DNA of 64,000 nt from Neotamlana sedimentorum. GTDB taxonomy: Bacteria; Bacteroidota; Bacteroidia; Flavobacteriales; Flavobacteriaceae. Of the stretch, positions 34,529 through 45,660 are shown piece by piece. The DNA is taken from assembly GCF_000943565.1 (NCBI RefSeq), contig NZ_JTDW01000003.1, positions 92,066 through 156,065 of the forward strand. Reading direction: 5' to 3'. Both the position numbers and the translations under genes were made by a program. How positions within the stretch are numbered: the first letter of the stretch is position 1; each line of letters opens with the position of its first letter. The notes below the pieces were generated by a model. The model did not search any database and was not told the DNA's origin. It saw only the letters and a program-made list of their open reading frames with translations.

Positions 34529-36111
34529 TTTTTACTTTTGAAAATTCTTGTGGTATGGTTTTCAAAAATGGCTTTTTGTTCTAAAATAAGTTCTAAACGG
34601 TTATCGGCTTCAAGTAACTTGTAATCATTTCTATGGTTTGTAATGATAAAACCTTCTGGATGTGTTTCAATAAATTTAAACACCGTTGAAACGTCTTTTG
34701 CAATCTCAAATGTTTGCTTAAAATTAATTGGAAAAGCGGGGTCCATGCTTTTAAAAAACAGTATGTTACTATTTGTTGGTAATTTATTTTTTGCAACTTC
34801 AACAGGACTTTGTGCTGTTAATTTTGGATAAATAATTAGAAATAATATAGGCGCTAAAATGATCCAGCCTATAGCTATACTGTAAAACGATTTTTTAAAA
34901 CGATTTTTAATGTAAAAAATTAATCCTATTAAAGTCATAATTGAAGTTGGCATTAACCAAAACGCCACATGACTAATTTGCGATAAAGATTTTTCGTTAG
35001 TCAGAGCCAATTTCCCAGCAATGGGTAATAAAACTGATAATATTGTTATTAAAATAACTACTATAGTAATTCCTGTTTTCTTTTTATTATTTTGAAAAGC
35101 TTTAACTAAATACAAGCTTATTAAAAATGCTAAAAACGGATAACAAGGCATGGTGTAGTTAGGTAATTTTGTGCCAGAAATGCTGAAAAAAGCAATAAAA
35201 ATAATCGAAGTTATTAAAGCAAATAAGGTTAAAGTGTTTGTTCGGTTTAAAAAGGCGTGTTTAATAGCATGAAATGTAAAAAAAGAAAAGGGCATTAACC
35301 CAAGTAAAACAAAGGCCCATGTAATTAAAAAAACACCTCCATGACCTTCCATTTTGCTTCCAAAACGGTTTATATTATGGTCAATAAAAAAACCTTGTGT
35401 CCACGCACCATTAGTTTTTATATGCACCATAATGTACCACGGCAGCGCTATTACTAGTATAAGTAATAAGCCTAATAGTGGTTTGTTTTTAAAAATAGTT
35501 TTAAAATTAAATTGTTTTGTGGCTAAAAGGTAAATTAGGCATATTAAACCTGGTAAAGCAATTGCAACAGGTCCTTTTGCTAATACACCAAAACCTAGGC
35601 ATGTGTAAAAAGTCCAAAGTGAAATGGGGTTTTTTGTACACTGAAAGTTGTAAAAATTCCAAAGCCCACAGCTTATAAAAAAAATAAGGTAAGGATCTGG
35701 TACAGATAGATGAAATTCTTGAACAAAAAACACCGACGACCATAATATTAAAATGAAAATAAGGGCATTAATTTTGTTCGTAAATTTTTTTACAAAGTAG
35801 TAAGAAGTCACCATTGTTAAAGCTCCAAAAACGCCAGAAAAAAAACGTGCCGAAAAGGCATTTATACCAAATATTTTATAACTTAAAATCATAAAAAAGT
35901 AATGCAAAGGTGGCTTATCTGTGCGTAAACTGTTATTAAAATATGGTGTAATTAAGTTTCCATTCATTAGCATTTCTCTTGCAGCTTCGGCATTTTTGGC
36001 TTCGTCTAGAATATAAATGGGATATTGTCCAGAACCTAAAATGCAAAGTATTAAACTAATAAAAAATATAGTTAAGGTAGTCTGGTGTTTAATTAAAAAG
36101 CTTATAAACAA
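34525..36111 (-). CDS. ArnT-like membrane glycosyltransferase (GT39/GT83 fold)
   Basis: This 528-aa protein has about eleven membrane helices and the first periplasmic loop signature YILDEAKNAEAAREM, with a conserved acidic residue as in ArnT and PMT enzymes, then RTDKPPLHYF. A soluble periplasmic C-terminal part (about 430-528) follows. Such enzymes transfer a sugar from a polyprenyl phosphate to lipid A or to another acceptor in the periplasm. The start is a TTG at 36111, directly after an in-frame stop nearby; no ATG fits. It lies 20 bases from the PAP2 gene and is probably co-transcribed with it. Confidence 0.9.
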   Translation of the reverse strand: MFISFLIKHQTTLTIFFISLILCILGSGQYPIYILDEAKNAEAAREMLMNGNLITPYFNNSLRTDKPPLHYFFMILSYKIFGINAFSARFFSGVFGALTMVTSYYFVKKFTNKINALIFILILWSSVFFVQEFHLSVPDPYLIFFISCGLWNFYNFQCTKNPISLWTFYTCLGFGVLAKGPVAIALPGLICLIYLLATKQFNFKTIFKNKPLLGLLLILVIALPWYIMVHIKTNGAWTQGFFIDHNINRFGSKMEGHGGVFLITWAFVLLGLMPFSFFTFHAIKHAFLNRTNTLTLFALITSIIFIAFFSISGTKLPNYTMPCYPFLAFLISLYLVKAFQNNKKKTGITIVVILITILSVLLPIAGKLALTNEKSLSQISHVAFWLMPTSIMTLIGLIFYIKNRFKKSFYSIAIGWIILAPILFLIIYPKLTAQSPVEVAKNKLPTNSNILFFKSMDPAFPINFKQTFEIAKDVSTVFKFIETHPEGFIITNHRNDYKLLEADNRLELILEQKAIFENHTTRIFKSKN

Positions 36112-36131
36112 AGGGAATATTTGGTTTTAGT

Positions 36132-36833
36132 TTAATTCCAAGATTCTTCAATAATATCTTGTTGTTCTTCTAAGTAAACCTCAAGATGTTTAAATTTTGG
36201 GATTAAAAATTTATTCATCCAAGGATATTTTTTATGAATTCTTTTTGTAATTACTAGAGATAAAACTGCTGAGGTAAACCCAAATAGTAATCCAAAATAC
36301 ACATCAATTAAAAAATGCTGAATTAAATAGATTCTTGAAATACCTACAAATACAGATAAAAGCATCATGCACCATGTTATGCTTCGTATTTTTTTAAAGG
36401 CAAATGCTATAAAAGTGGCACCAAAGGTTGCTCCGGTAGTATGTCCAGAGGGAAAACTTGTGGTTCTGTAAACTCTTAAGTTTTCTATACGGTAAAGTAA
36501 ATGTTCTTTACCAATCGCTTCAAAATAACCGAGAGGTCTTAATACTTCAGGAAATAGTAAAAGCTTATTAATTTGTATGAGTATAAAATGGATAGTCAAT
36601 CCTATTAAAAAGGCAATTAACCATTTTGTTTTTTTTATCAAAATTAAAACAAGTGCACTAATTAGCATAAAGCCTTCACCTAACCATGTTGTTTTAATAA
36701 AAAAGGTGTCAAGACTTGGCGTGTGAAAGCTGTTTACATAAATTGAAGATGCTTCTTTAGAAACAAAAATAAGTGGAAAAAACACTGCTAAAACAATAGC
36801 AAAAGGTAATACCGTTTTAAACTTAACTTTCAT
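36132..36833 (-). CDS. PAP2-family membrane phosphatase
   Basis: This 233-aa protein has five to six membrane helices and a full PAP2 active site: LRP, SFPSGHTT and SRIYLIQHFLID (the SRx5Hx3D motif). It removes phosphate from a lipid substrate at the periplasmic face: undecaprenyl diphosphate, phosphatidic acid, or lipid A as in LpxE/LpxF. It is directly upstream of the ArnT-like gene, which favours a role in lipid A or polyprenyl recycling. Confidence 0.9.
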   Translation of the reverse strand: MKVKFKTVLPFAIVLAVFFPLIFVSKEASSIYVNSFHTPSLDTFFIKTTWLGEGFMLISALVLILIKKTKWLIAFLIGLTIHFILIQINKLLLFPEVLRPLGYFEAIGKEHLLYRIENLRVYRTTSFPSGHTTGATFGATFIAFAFKKIRSITWCMMLLSVFVGISRIYLIQHFLIDVYFGLLFGFTSAVLSLVITKRIHKKYPWMNKFLIPKFKHLEVYLEEQQDIIEESWN

Positions 36834-36959
36834 GTAAGTAAAATTACACTATAGTAAATCTTGGTGTCTTAATTTTATGTTATGCCTTTATATTTTAGGG
36901 TTAAGTTTTAATGGTATGTTTTAAATAATTGTTACGAGGTTATTGGTAAATAATTTCAT

Positions 36960-39005
36960 CTAGCGTATTAATGCAAAATGCCCTTTTAAAGAAGTGCCAT
37001 TGTTAAACAAGATATTATACCAATAATCGTCGTTTGGCAACATTTTTTTTGAGTAAGTACCATCCCATCCAGAGTAGGGCTCATTTAATTGTTTTAGTAA
37101 TTTACCGTAACGGTTAAATATGAGCACTTTCGAAATAGAGCTAACAGTTTCTGGAATAATCCATTTATCATTATATCCGTCGTTATTTGGCGTAAAATAT
37201 TTTGGAATTCCAGTATAGGTTAATACTGTTTTAAAGCTATCTACAAGGCAAGATTCGCTTTCTGTAATTGCATTATAAGGCGTTATTTTTACAAAAATAG
37301 TTTGGTTTTGGGGTAAAGCCATTTCTGGCGTAAAGGTGGTAGTATTTGCAACGTCCAATGTGTCAATTATGTTATTTGCTTCAAAGTTTGTTCCTATTGA
37401 TAACTTATAGCCTTCTGCTCCCTTAACATTGTTCCAGTTTATGTTTGTTGAAACATCAACATTTGTAGCACCAGAAGTAGGGAAGGTTAGATTAGAACAA
37501 TTAATGGCACTTGATATTATTGTAAGCGGAAAATTTACTTCCGAGCTACAATAAGCATTGTACTTTGAGTAAATATACAGTTGAATGGGATAGGAATCGA
37601 AATCGTCAAAATTTATGCTATCTCCAGAATTATAGGCTACACCATTACCATCAGGTTGGGTATAATATTTTTCGTTTCCTGTTAATTTTTCACCTGTAAT
37701 TTGCGGAAAAGTAAAATTATCTACAACGTTTTGGTCGGTTAAATTATTTAGTATTGGCGCAACAGAGCCACCATCAATTATATTCCAATTAAATTCTGTA
37801 ATTATTTTTTCTCTAGCGTCTTCGGCAGAACAATACGTGCTGTAGCCACCATGAAACTCGACATTTGAACTTAAATTAAGCTTCGACCAACCTATTAATA
37901 AGGAGTCGTAGTTTGGGGTAGATAACGCAATGCCTGTAAACATTCCGAACATTTTTAATACGTTCGATACATTCCAGTTACTTAAATCTTGGTCGAAATT
38001 GTTAGCCAACCCAAACATAAGTTCCATATTCGTTACTTTACTAACATCCCAAATACCTATGTTTTGATTAAAAGCTTCTGCAGCATAAAACATATTGCTC
38101 ATGTTAAGTACATTGCTAACGTCCCAATCACTAATATCTTGGTTGAATTTAAAGGCATGAGAAAACATTTGTTTCATGTCCATAACGTTACTTACATCCC
38201 ATCGCGTTATATCGTGATTAAACTCGGCGTTTAGGTAAAACATATTACTCATATCGGTAACTTGTTTTACGTTCCAATTTCCAATGTCATGGTTAAAACT
38301 TGTGGCTTCAAACATGCTAGCCATTGAGGTAACTTTGCTAACATTCCAATTTCCAATATCTTGATTGAACGACCTAGCGTTAGCGAACAGATTACTCATG
38401 TTTATAACACTACTAACATTCCAACTGCTAATGTCCTGATTGAAGTTATAAGTGTTAGAAAAAGTATGCATCATATTGGTAACATTACTAACGTCCCAGT
38501 TGGAAATATATTCGTTAAAACTTAGAGCGCCATTAAACATATAAGACATGTCTGTTACATTTGATGTATTCGGAGTATCGGAATAATTGCCTACCAGCCT
38601 ATAACAACCATTAAACATGTTGGACATTGAATACCAGTTATTGTTGCCCCATTGCTCTATGGTTAGTAAACGGTCTTGGTACGCAAAATTTAGGTTTGGG
38701 AAATCACCAGTAATACTTACCGTGTAAATACCTGCTAATTCATAATCGTGACGGGTGTTTCCTGTATGATTTGTAGTGATGTTACCATCGCCCCAGTCTA
38801 CTGTATAATTATGGCCGTTTCCAGTGGTAAATATGGAAACAAAATTATCTAATCTAACATCAAAGTTATCGACTTCTTCTCCTATGAACCAAGTCGTAAC
38901 AAAAGGTGTGGTTCCTGAGAATGCATAAAATGAATTTAGTGCGCAAATAATAATGAGCAACCTAATATTGGAAATTAGCTTTAATGTGGTGTTTTTTAAA
39001 GTCAA
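36960..39005 (-). CDS. BspA-like (DUF285) repeat surface protein with T9SS type B sorting domain
   Basis: This 681-aa exported protein has an N-terminal signal segment (LLIIICALNSFYAFS), a PKD-like beta domain (VDWGDGNITTN), then about nine repeats of roughly 24 residues with the pattern FNQDISxWDVSNVTNMxxMF (DUF285, residues about 120-355). Fibronectin-like modules follow, and a C-terminal gliding-associated domain (IPKYFTPNNDGYNDKW ... WDGTY) serves as a type B T9SS signal. The only usable start is TTG at 39005, right after an in-frame stop. DUF285 repeats are common in surface proteins of Mycoplasma and of gut and marine bacteria; adhesion is the usual guess. Confidence 0.85.
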   Translation of the reverse strand: MTLKNTTLKLISNIRLLIIICALNSFYAFSGTTPFVTTWFIGEEVDNFDVRLDNFVSIFTTGNGHNYTVDWGDGNITTNHTGNTRHDYELAGIYTVSITGDFPNLNFAYQDRLLTIEQWGNNNWYSMSNMFNGCYRLVGNYSDTPNTSNVTDMSYMFNGALSFNEYISNWDVSNVTNMMHTFSNTYNFNQDISSWNVSSVINMSNLFANARSFNQDIGNWNVSKVTSMASMFEATSFNHDIGNWNVKQVTDMSNMFYLNAEFNHDITRWDVSNVMDMKQMFSHAFKFNQDISDWDVSNVLNMSNMFYAAEAFNQNIGIWDVSKVTNMELMFGLANNFDQDLSNWNVSNVLKMFGMFTGIALSTPNYDSLLIGWSKLNLSSNVEFHGGYSTYCSAEDAREKIITEFNWNIIDGGSVAPILNNLTDQNVVDNFTFPQITGEKLTGNEKYYTQPDGNGVAYNSGDSINFDDFDSYPIQLYIYSKYNAYCSSEVNFPLTIISSAINCSNLTFPTSGATNVDVSTNINWNNVKGAEGYKLSIGTNFEANNIIDTLDVANTTTFTPEMALPQNQTIFVKITPYNAITESESCLVDSFKTVLTYTGIPKYFTPNNDGYNDKWIIPETVSSISKVLIFNRYGKLLKQLNEPYSGWDGTYSKKMLPNDDYWYNILFNNGTSLKGHFALIR

Positions 39006-39114
39006 TTAAAATAAATTATTTAGAATAGTTGGTGGTACAAATATAAAAAATAACCAATTGATTTATAAACAGATGTGTTTTATTGTTGTGTGGTTAGTTT
39101 TAAAAATAGATTAA

Positions 39115-39148
39115 AAAAAATGCGAAGCATTTGCTTCGCATTTTTTTT
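39115..39148 (-). terminator. Terminator after atpC
   Basis: TGCGAAGCA (39121-39129) pairs with TGCTTCGCA (39132-39140), flanked by A and T runs that lengthen the stem. It lies 18 bases beyond the minus-strand stop of atpC. Confidence 0.85.
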
Positions 39149-39165
39149 ATTTATTTAAGGTTGTT

Positions 39166-39459
39166 TTAATCTGCTAAAACAATAACTTTATTATTATTAA
39201 TTTCTAAAGTACCAGAATTAATAGTTACCGTTAGTAATTTCTTGTCGTCTTTATGAGGAACAACATTACCGTGTAACTCATCTAGCTCTAGGTGGCTTTG
39301 CGAATGTGTTCTTATTTTAACGGTACCTTCTTTTAAAAGCGATACAATAGGAGCATGACCTTGTAATAACTCAAACTCTCCATTTATACCTGGTACAACA
39401 ACAGAGTCTACTTCCGAACTAAAAAGTGTTGCTTCTGGTGATACAATTTCTAAATACAT
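39166..39459 (-). CDS. atpC: ATP synthase F1 epsilon subunit
   Basis: This 97-aa subunit of the rotor stalk starts at the ATG at 39459 (MYLEIVSPEATLFS); a TTG two codons upstream is unlikely. It has the N-terminal beta-sandwich (VVVPGINGEFELLQGHAPIVSLL) and no C-terminal helical hairpin. This short form is usual in Bacteroidota, so inhibition by the epsilon C-terminus is not expected. It follows atpD in the order atpD-atpC but is separated from it by a repeat element of about 75 bases. Confidence 0.95.
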   Translation of the reverse strand: MYLEIVSPEATLFSSEVDSVVVPGINGEFELLQGHAPIVSLLKEGTVKIRTHSQSHLELDELHGNVVPHKDDKKLLTVTINSGTLEINNNKVIVLAD

Positions 39460-39473
39460 AGACAAATTTATTT

Positions 39474-39547
39474 GTCATCCTGAACTTGATTCAGGATCTC
39501 ATTATTTTTATTCTTAATACAAATAGATGCTGAAACAAGTTCAGTAT
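39474..39547. repeat. Dispersed palindromic repeat between atpD and atpC
   Basis: ATCCTGAACTTGATTCAGGAT (a 21-base near-palindrome, positions 39477-39497; both 9-base arms pair) is followed by GATGCTGAAACAAGTTCAG from 39526. The second half is an imperfect reverse complement of the first, so the element forms one large inverted repeat. This text is like the GTCATCCTGAACTTGTTTCAGGATCT repeats (trim: arms TCCTGAA/TTCAGGA) common in Bacteroidota genomes. Confidence 0.65.
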
Positions 39548-39557
39548 TAGCTTTGGT

Positions 39558-41069
<1,512 letters not shown>

Positions 41070-41185
41070 TTATTTGTTTAATATTATGTGTTTTAATTAA
41101 ATGAAAACACTTTTAGTTTTCGCGTGCAAAGATATACCTTTTAATTTAAATTGAAAGTTGTTTTTTTGTGTTTTTTCATAATAAA

Positions 41186-41212
41186 AAAACACCTTCGTTT
41201 TGAAGGTGTTTT
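41186..41212 (-). terminator. Terminator of the receptor/SGNH operon
   Basis: AAAACACCTTC (41186-41196) and GAAGGTGTTTT (41202-41212) form an 11-bp perfect stem with a 5-base loop, 22 bases past the stop at 41234. Confidence 0.88.
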
Positions 41213-41233
41213 ATAAATTGTGAAATTTTTAAC

Positions 41234-42901
41234 TTATTGTAGTAAAGGCGAATAGTTTGTTGGGTAGTTTCCAATATCGACTAAATTACCTGAGGCTTCA
41301 AAATTACTACCGTAAGTAATATCTATAGCTTTCATAAACTCGTTTGCAATGTAGGCATAACCTCTTGCAGTTAAATGTACACCATCAAGAGAAAAGGCAC
41401 CACCAGTTACTAAATTAGAGGTTAAAATAAAATTATCTGAGGCTAGACCTGTTGTTGCTAATTCAGATAAAAGTGCATTAGCATCTACAAAGGCTAAACC
41501 GGCATTGTCTGCTGCAGTTTTAAGAGTTGCATTAAATAAATCTGTTGCGATTTTAATATCCTCTTGTTCGCTTGGTAACAATACCCATTTGTCTTCTAAA
41601 GGTAATGTTATACCTTCAACAGAAAATTGTGCAGCTAATTCTGGCGATAAATTATAACCTAAAAGTGTAGCATACGAAGTGGTATTGACTTCACCTATCA
41701 CTGAACTGCTAGGTAAAACAAATAAATCACTTTCTGTTGCTTGTCTTGCTTGACCGTAATAGTTTCCCATTAGAGTTGCTACCAGTGGTACAAAAGATTC
41801 AGATAAGCCAAGACTTTGTACAAAAAGTGAAAAACTATCGCTTGTGCTTAAAGCGGCTGTTATTTGCATAGATAAATCTGTGAGTGTTTCATCGCGAATA
41901 ACCACACCATTAGCTTCAGTTTCAGAAAAGGTTATAATTCTTGAAGGATCTAATACCGAGAAAATTTGGTTTAAAGCACCATAAACAGTATTTAAAGTTG
42001 GTATTTGAGCAACTAAATCGGCTCCTGAGTCTTCATCCGTAGGATCTAGCGCATTATAAGGTACAGTTGTAAAATGCGGAATATCTGTTACATAAGGAAT
42101 ATTTGCCATTACACCTTTCGCTCCATTTGATGTAAGTGAAGTAATAAGTGTATTAATGGCAAAATTAAACGTTGTTTCGTCTGTAATAGGGTCGCTACCG
42201 TCTCCTCCTGTTGTTGCATATCCTAATACATCATTATTTCCTGCCCAAAGTGTGAAAAACGTTGGGTTTTGCGCCATGGCTAATTCTAATACACTGGCAT
42301 CTGGTGTACTACCTGTCATTCGTATAAAATAAGGATTTGCAGCTGCCGGAAAGTTAGTAATGTTACCATAACCTGGAGCGATTATATGAAAACTTTTTGC
42401 TCCTGGAACGCCCATGTTGTTAAATGGCCCAGTAGGGTTGTTTAATAAAAAATCGGTTGTTGGTGTAACATCTCCAATAACATCAGTTAAAGCTAAGGGC
42501 GCGCCACCAGTAGTTACTAAACGCGGTGCTAATAGCTGTTCGCCAGTATCAGGATCGTAAACTATATTTCCGCCTAAAATAAGTCCACCAAAATTATCAT
42601 TCATTAAAGGCTGGGTAAATGTTCCAGCGCCTAAAGATTGAAATTTTTGAGATAAAATATTAGGCATAGAATTTTCTTGACTAGCAATAAAAAGAGCATT
42701 GTCTGTAAAACCTGCTGTTAATGAGTTACCTATAGCTACATAAGTAGAGAAGTCAACAGAACCTGAAGTTAAGCTAGGTAAGGTTTCTGTGCTTGCGTCT
42801 ATATTAAAGTCGGCTAAAACATCTTCTGGATCGTTACAAGAAACAAACCCAATTAGTAAAACAAAAAGCCATGTATATTTAGTGTAAGTTGTATTTTTCA
42901 T
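41234..42901 (-). CDS. SGNH/GDSL-family hydrolase lipoprotein
   Basis: This 555-aa protein has a lipobox (GFVSC, Cys22) followed by an acidic stretch (NDPEDVLAD), which suggests surface exposure. The SGNH esterase fold is recognised from block I AIGNSLTAG (Ser60), the GNND block and the C-terminal DGVHLTARGYA with the catalytic His. It is longer than single-domain GDSL esterases (about 200-250 aa) because of inserts. It is encoded 5 bases after a TonB-dependent receptor, and the two probably act together, with the esterase preparing an acyl ester for uptake. The substrate is unknown. Confidence 0.9.
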   Translation of the reverse strand: MKNTTYTKYTWLFVLLIGFVSCNDPEDVLADFNIDASTETLPSLTSGSVDFSTYVAIGNSLTAGFTDNALFIASQENSMPNILSQKFQSLGAGTFTQPLMNDNFGGLILGGNIVYDPDTGEQLLAPRLVTTGGAPLALTDVIGDVTPTTDFLLNNPTGPFNNMGVPGAKSFHIIAPGYGNITNFPAAANPYFIRMTGSTPDASVLELAMAQNPTFFTLWAGNNDVLGYATTGGDGSDPITDETTFNFAINTLITSLTSNGAKGVMANIPYVTDIPHFTTVPYNALDPTDEDSGADLVAQIPTLNTVYGALNQIFSVLDPSRIITFSETEANGVVIRDETLTDLSMQITAALSTSDSFSLFVQSLGLSESFVPLVATLMGNYYGQARQATESDLFVLPSSSVIGEVNTTSYATLLGYNLSPELAAQFSVEGITLPLEDKWVLLPSEQEDIKIATDLFNATLKTAADNAGLAFVDANALLSELATTGLASDNFILTSNLVTGGAFSLDGVHLTARGYAYIANEFMKAIDITYGSNFEASGNLVDIGNYPTNYSPLLQ

Positions 42902-42906
42902 AATAA

Positions 42907-45660
42907 TTATAGGTTGTTAATTGTCCAAGAAACGTAGTACATAGAGCCAATATTTCCTGTACCAAATGCAGTAAAGTATTCGTCACCCAAAAGATTGGTT
43001 GCACCAGCTTTAAAAACGGACTTAATATTTGGGACTTTTATATTGATTTGAGCATCAACAACATGAAATTCTGGAACTAAACCGTTACCAAAAGTGGCTT
43101 CCCAATAGTAATCATCGCTAAATCTATAAGCGATATTAAAGCCAAAATTTTTAAATAATTCGGTATTACCGAATGACGCTTTAAATTTATGTTCTGGCGT
43201 ATTAAAATTTGTTGTAAAATCTGGAAACTTTTGACGATCGAAATCTAATTTTGCGTAAGTATAGCTTCCACTTAAATCGAAATTTCCAAATACTTTAGTT
43301 GAAACGCCAACCGAACCACCATAAGAATTAACATCTGCAGGAGAATTGGTATAAGTACTATATGCTTGATAATCATCGTTGGCAATTGCAACTACCGAAG
43401 CGCCACCGTCTCCAACGGTACCATAAAATGGAGAAATTACTACCTCTTGCGAAATAAAATCTTGATACTTGTTATAGTAAGCGCTAAAATCGACAATAAT
43501 ACCATTGAATTTACCACGATATCCAATTTCGGCCGATGTTACTTGTTCAGGCTTTATAAGATCTGGGTTTGAAATTTCTAAAACTGCAGGGTTCCCAGTT
43601 TCTGCTAATTCTAAAACGGAACTTGCAGTGTATGAGTTTTCGTAAGCAACTCTACCTGTTTGAGTTATGCTTTGTTGTTGCGTTAATGCTTGTCCTTCTG
43701 TACTAAGAGAATAAGTGCGTTCGTAACGATCTAAATTGTCTGGAGCAGCACCAATTAAAATGGCTCTACCAGCATCTAAACCAATAAATAAATCTTGCGT
43801 TGTTGGATTTCTAAAACCAGTTTGAGCTGAAGCTCTAATGTTATGGTTTTCATTAAGTGTTAAACCTAAAGATAAACGTGGAGATACAAACCCGTCAAAG
43901 AATTCAGATTTGTCATAACGTGCAGAACCAGTTATTTTAAGGCTTAGGTCTTCATCAAATTCTATGGTTTTTTGTATTTGCGTGTACAAACCATACTCTG
44001 AATAGTCAATTGGTCCATCGGTATCTGTATAAATGGTTCCAAATGAATTTAAACTATAGCGTCTGTATGATCCGCCAACTTGAATTTCGGCCCAATCCAT
44101 TAAGTGTCCAAAATTGTAATTAGCATCGGAATGATAGTATTTTGAGGCATCTTGAAACTTAGAGCCTGTCGCTAAATTGGGGTCTTGAATGCTGCGGTTA
44201 AAAGCATCTTGGTATTCTGTACTTCCTGGCAAATATCTGCCAGATTCGGCTTGGGCACGAGCGGCAGCATGAGCTTGGGCTTCGGTTGCACCGCCAATAG
44301 TTGCTCCGGCGTAGGTTTCTATGTATTGTCTAAACCAATCTTCGTCGCTTTTCCAAGCGCGGTTAATATTAATACCGGTAAATACCATATCGTAAGAGTC
44401 TCCAGCTTTATCGGCAACGATATAACCTCTTACAAAAAAGTTATCGTTTTTAAATTCTAACTTATGTTGTTGTTGGAAAAAATTATCGATGTAATAACGG
44501 TTTGTTCCTTGGTAAATGGTAGAACCCGTACCAACTTTTCCAACATATTGAATTTCGAAATCGTTAGCCCAAGGACGTAAAAATAGGCCCCAATCAGCTT
44601 TTATACTTTCGGCATTATAATCTGTTAAATCACGTTCGTTGTATCCGGTTCGGCTTACTTCAACATCAGGAATAATACCTTTAATTGCATCTGGTGCTTC
44701 CGAGCGAATATTTGCTGAAACTTCGTCACCATAAACGTTAATTCCATCGTAATTTAAATTTGCTCTACTTCTCGTTGGGTCAATTTTGTCAATTTCGCTA
44801 GTGGCAGCCCAATCGGTTCCTTTTAAATAACCAAAATTAATTTTGGCAGCAAAGTGTTCGGTAAATTTATAAGCGGCACGAAAATTAACATCGATATAAT
44901 CGTTATCACCTGCAGCTTCTTGCGAAGTGATTCCTTTTTTTATTGAACCGCTAATCCCTTGATGATCGAAAGGGTTTTTACTTCGCATAAATAAAATACC
45001 ATTAAAGGCATTAGCACCGTATAATGCCGATGAAGCTCCTGGTAAAAGCTCTACGCTAAGCACGTCGGTTTCTGTCATTCCAACCAAATTGCCAATAGGG
45101 AAGTTTAATGCAGGGGTAGAATTGTCCATGCCATCAACTAGCTGCATAAAACGGTTATTTGCAAAGGTTGCAAATCCACGTGTATTTATTGATTTGAAGG
45201 TTAAACTGTTTGTATTAACATCAACGCCTTTTAAGTTTTCAAGACCGTCGTAAAAATCTGCGGAAGCAGTATTTTTAATTTCTTTTAACCCAAACCGTTC
45301 AACGGTTACAGGTGATTCGAAAACACGTTCTGGTGTTCTGGAAGCGGAAATCACAACTTCGTCGAGTGTGGTGCCTTCTTTTAAAGCAAAGTTTAATTTT
45401 TGGTTGTTTTGGGTTACTTGAATTGTGGAACTTTCAAACCCAACGCTACTAGCCTGTACTGTAAATGGTGGATTTTGCCCGTAGGTTAAAGTAAAGTTGC
45501 CATCAAAATCGGTTACAACTCCTGTAGTGGTTCCCAAAATTAAAATATTTGCTCCAGGAATAGGTTGGTCGTTATCATCAACTACCGTCCCCGAAATGGT
45601 TGTTTGAGCAAAGGATATACTACAGAATAGTAACAAAAAGAATTGGAGAATTGTTTTCAT
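42907..45660 (-). CDS. TonB-dependent receptor with carboxypeptidase-like regulatory domain
   Basis: This 917-aa outer membrane receptor has a signal peptide (MKTILQFFLLLFCSISFAQ), an N-terminal carboxypeptidase-D-like domain (ISGTVVDDNDQPIPGANILI, residues about 20-100), a plug (VNTRGFATFANNRFMQLVDG region, trimmed; VELLPGASSALYG) and a barrel ending in YYVSWTINNL. It heads a two-gene operon with the SGNH lipoprotein. It differs from SusC because no SusD partner is next to it. The ligand may be a lipid-like or esterified molecule, judging only from the partner. Confidence 0.92.
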   Translation of the reverse strand: MKTILQFFLLLFCSISFAQTTISGTVVDDNDQPIPGANILILGTTTGVVTDFDGNFTLTYGQNPPFTVQASSVGFESSTIQVTQNNQKLNFALKEGTTLDEVVISASRTPERVFESPVTVERFGLKEIKNTASADFYDGLENLKGVDVNTNSLTFKSINTRGFATFANNRFMQLVDGMDNSTPALNFPIGNLVGMTETDVLSVELLPGASSALYGANAFNGILFMRSKNPFDHQGISGSIKKGITSQEAAGDNDYIDVNFRAAYKFTEHFAAKINFGYLKGTDWAATSEIDKIDPTRSRANLNYDGINVYGDEVSANIRSEAPDAIKGIIPDVEVSRTGYNERDLTDYNAESIKADWGLFLRPWANDFEIQYVGKVGTGSTIYQGTNRYYIDNFFQQQHKLEFKNDNFFVRGYIVADKAGDSYDMVFTGININRAWKSDEDWFRQYIETYAGATIGGATEAQAHAAARAQAESGRYLPGSTEYQDAFNRSIQDPNLATGSKFQDASKYYHSDANYNFGHLMDWAEIQVGGSYRRYSLNSFGTIYTDTDGPIDYSEYGLYTQIQKTIEFDEDLSLKITGSARYDKSEFFDGFVSPRLSLGLTLNENHNIRASAQTGFRNPTTQDLFIGLDAGRAILIGAAPDNLDRYERTYSLSTEGQALTQQQSITQTGRVAYENSYTASSVLELAETGNPAVLEISNPDLIKPEQVTSAEIGYRGKFNGIIVDFSAYYNKYQDFISQEVVISPFYGTVGDGGASVVAIANDDYQAYSTYTNSPADVNSYGGSVGVSTKVFGNFDLSGSYTYAKLDFDRQKFPDFTTNFNTPEHKFKASFGNTELFKNFGFNIAYRFSDDYYWEATFGNGLVPEFHVVDAQINIKVPNIKSVFKAGATNLLGDEYFTAFGTGNIGSMYYVSWTINNL

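Noticed and set aside
37989..38234. Plus-strand open frame in the BspA-like gene
   Set aside because: It is the antisense shadow of the 24-residue repeats and itself looks repetitive for that reason.
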